A stretch of DNA of 5,506 bases, taken from the NCBI GenBank assembly GCA_021779795.1, contig JAJXZZ010000235.1, forward strand, positions 1 through 5,506. The letters run 5' to 3'. The notes beneath the pieces were generated by a model. It had not been told where the DNA came from and did no database searches. It saw nothing but the letters and a program-made list of their open reading frames with translations. Position numbers and translations under genes: made by a program. The DNA comes from Acidobacteriota bacterium. GTDB lineage: Bacteria; Acidobacteriota; Vicinamibacteria; Vicinamibacterales; Fen-181. Shown in pieces: positions 4,392-5,506 of the stretch. The number at the start of each line of letters is the position of its first letter. Within the stretch, counting starts at the first letter, position 1.

Positions 4392-4402
4392 TCTGCGAAT
4401 CG

Positions 4403-4660
4403 TCAATGCGTCCGTTCCATGCCCGCCGCCAGCCGACACTCCGCGTTGAAGATGGCCAGGTCGTCGGGGTCGATCGAGAACATCGCCACGGGCTGATACA
4501 CGCCGTCCTTGTCCGCGGCCGAAAGCCACAAGGTGGAGGTCGCCTCATCCAGGAACACGCGCGTGGTCGCCGCCCGCGGTACCTCGTTGACTTCGAGGAA
4601 CACGCTGAAGGCTCGTCGGAGCGTCTGCGCCGCCCGCTGCCGCTGTTCGTCGGTGATCAC
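4403..4660 (-). CDS. Hypothetical phage-block protein, 85 aa
   Basis: Starts at GTG 4660 (MITDEQRQRAAQTLRRAFSV) and ends at TGA 4403. The N-terminal third is an amphipathic helix. The middle is beta-like (TRVFLDEATSTLWLSAADKD, YQPVAMFSIDPDDLAIFNAE) with a short helical end. No family recognised. GGGGAGG (4673-4667) six bases upstream makes the GTG convincing, and GTGA overlaps the stop of the preceding gene by 4 nt, so it is translationally coupled. It sits immediately before the capsid gene, where a scaffold, decoration protein or protease is often found; it is too short and lacks catalytic-looking residues for a protease. Any head-related role is inference from position. Confidence 0.72.
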   Translation of the reverse strand: MITDEQRQRAAQTLRRAFSVFLEVNEVPRAATTRVFLDEATSTLWLSAADKDGVYQPVAMFSIDPDDLAIFNAECRLAAGMERTH

Positions 4661-5469
4661 TGTTCGCCTCCCCGCGCCGCGTCGGGCGCGCCGTCGCCAG
4701 TGTTCGTCGCTACGACCGCGCCTGTGGCCGTTTGCGCCCCGTCGGCCTCCGGGATGGCCTCGGCATCGTCCGCGCCCTCGGTCGGGCTGGAAACGGCCAG
4801 AGATGGCCCTTCACCGGCCGCCCCGTCGGCATCCTCGGCCGCGTCGTCGTCCTCGGGCGCGGACGCGATCGCCTCCGGCTCGAAGTCCTTCGCCGTCAAC
4901 CGGCGCCGCTCCGAGGCCGACAGCAGGTTGTGCCGGTCGAGGTACGCCGCTTGCGCCTCGAACCGCGGCGGATCGGTCGGGTCGATCGCGCGGCCCGCGA
5001 AGCGGCCCTCGTGGTACTCCGTTCCGATCGGCGCGCCGTGAATGTCGAGCGCGCGGCCGTTGTAATACGCCTCATCGAATGCGCTGACCCAGGACGCCGG
5101 CACGCCGAGACAAAATTCCGGGACATAATTGAGCACCTCATAGCAGGGTGTCCCGGTCCCGCCCAGGCGCCGCCGATGGGGGTGGAGTTCGCCGGCAGAG
5201 CGCCCGGCCGTCAGCGCCTCCCTCGGCGCGTCGAGTAGCCACCACGCCCACGGCCGCGTGCCGGGATGGTCCGCGATCCAGCCGGGGAGCAGCCCGTCAC
5301 GTAGTTCGTTCCACAGTCGCCGCGCGTGGTCCGGGTGCGAATTGTCGAGCACCGCCCAGAAACCTTCGCCGCCCCCGGTCGGCCACTCGCCGTCGAGCAG
5401 CCATTGAACGACCGCGGGCGACACGTCCGCGGCGGGCCGGCGCGCGAGTTTGCGCTTCTTCGTCGGCAT
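4657..5469 (-). CDS. Hypothetical phage-block protein, 270 aa, with acidic disordered tail
   Basis: Not assigned to a named family. Residues 1-12 are strongly basic (MPTKKRKLARRP). Residues 19-80 are tryptophan-rich (VVQWLLDGEWPTGGGEGFWA, LWNELRDGLLPGWIADHPG, TRPWAWWLLDAPRE). RRRLGGTGTPCYEVLNYVPE (99-118) follows, and then a conserved-looking block with IDPTDPPRFEAQAAYLDRHN (162-181) and LLSASERRRLTAKDFEPE. Sequences of this style (RPWAWW, R-x-x-G-G-x-G-T, YLDRHGLL) recur, as I recall, in uncharacterised proteins near head genes of high-GC prophages. Residues 200-270 are Ala/Asp/Glu/Gly-rich and probably disordered. ATG 5469 shares one base with the TGA of the upstream gene (TGATG), which fixes the start and implies coupled translation. 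No terminase, portal or protease signature was found. Confidence 0.75.
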   Translation of the reverse strand: MPTKKRKLARRPAADVSPAVVQWLLDGEWPTGGGEGFWAVLDNSHPDHARRLWNELRDGLLPGWIADHPGTRPWAWWLLDAPREALTAGRSAGELHPHRRRLGGTGTPCYEVLNYVPEFCLGVPASWVSAFDEAYYNGRALDIHGAPIGTEYHEGRFAGRAIDPTDPPRFEAQAAYLDRHNLLSASERRRLTAKDFEPEAIASAPEDDDAAEDADGAAGEGPSLAVSSPTEGADDAEAIPEADGAQTATGAVVATNTGDGAPDAARGGEQ

Positions 5470-5506
5470 CAGTACGCCGCCCCCGGCCGGCCGATCGCCT
5501 TGGCAG
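5469..5506 (-). CDS. C-terminal end of an upstream phage-block gene (partial)
   Basis: The last 11 full codons read AKAIGRPGAAY and stop at TGA (5471-5469), which overlaps the ATG of the next gene in a TGATG junction. The rest lies outside the window, so the product cannot be named. It is believed because of the coupled junction and because ATG 5469 otherwise has only a weak ribosome-binding site. Confidence 0.5.
   Translation of the reverse strand, partial: AKAIGRPGAAY

Noticed and set aside
4214..5041. 275-aa + strand frame opposite the 85- and 270-aa genes
   Set aside because: Ser/Ala/Pro-rich antisense shadow; the - strand genes have coupled starts and ribosome-binding sites.

Overview
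The window is uniformly GC-rich bacterial chromosome. It splits at a tRNA gene into a conserved core part on the left and a phage-derived part on the right. The left part (1-1894, + strand) holds the 3' two-thirds or more of der (the double-GTPase ribosome assembly factor), a MerR-type helix-turn-helix regulator with a long disordered tail, and a complete tRNA-Pro(GGG) with an encoded CCA end. The protein flavour and the regulator-tRNA-Pro arrangement suggest an environmental Gram-negative such as an acidobacterium (Vicinamibacteria-like). That placement is an impression from memory and was not tested.

The right part (1895-5506) is coded entirely on the - strand and runs towards the tRNA. Its one securely recognised gene is an HK97-fold major capsid protein (2922-4163). 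Upstream of the capsid gene are the last codons of an unidentified gene, a 270-aa unidentified protein with an acidic tail, and an 85-aa unidentified protein. These three are joined by TGATG and GTGA stop/start overlaps and so form one translationally coupled unit. Downstream of the capsid gene are an 81-aa unidentified protein and a 63-aa zinc-ribbon protein that overlap by 22 nt. The block looks like one end of a prophage or phage-like satellite integrated at tRNA-Pro. No integrase, portal, protease or terminase is visible in the window.

The 417-bp stretch between the tRNA and the first phage gene (1895-2311) is dense in structure. It contains a tandem 11-bp repeat flanked by an inverted repeat immediately after the tRNA, four unrelated short palindromes sharing a 4-nt-loop geometry, a 17-nt near-identical direct repeat, and a short reading frame carrying a VVGKDGKSYPAT segment typical of phage/plasmid ParB-like or HTH proteins. 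The spacers on either side of the capsid gene also carry hairpins. One is a 13-bp stem that pairs fully only on the coding (-) strand, which suggests an RNA-level role. No CRISPR array, rRNA or insertion sequence is visible.
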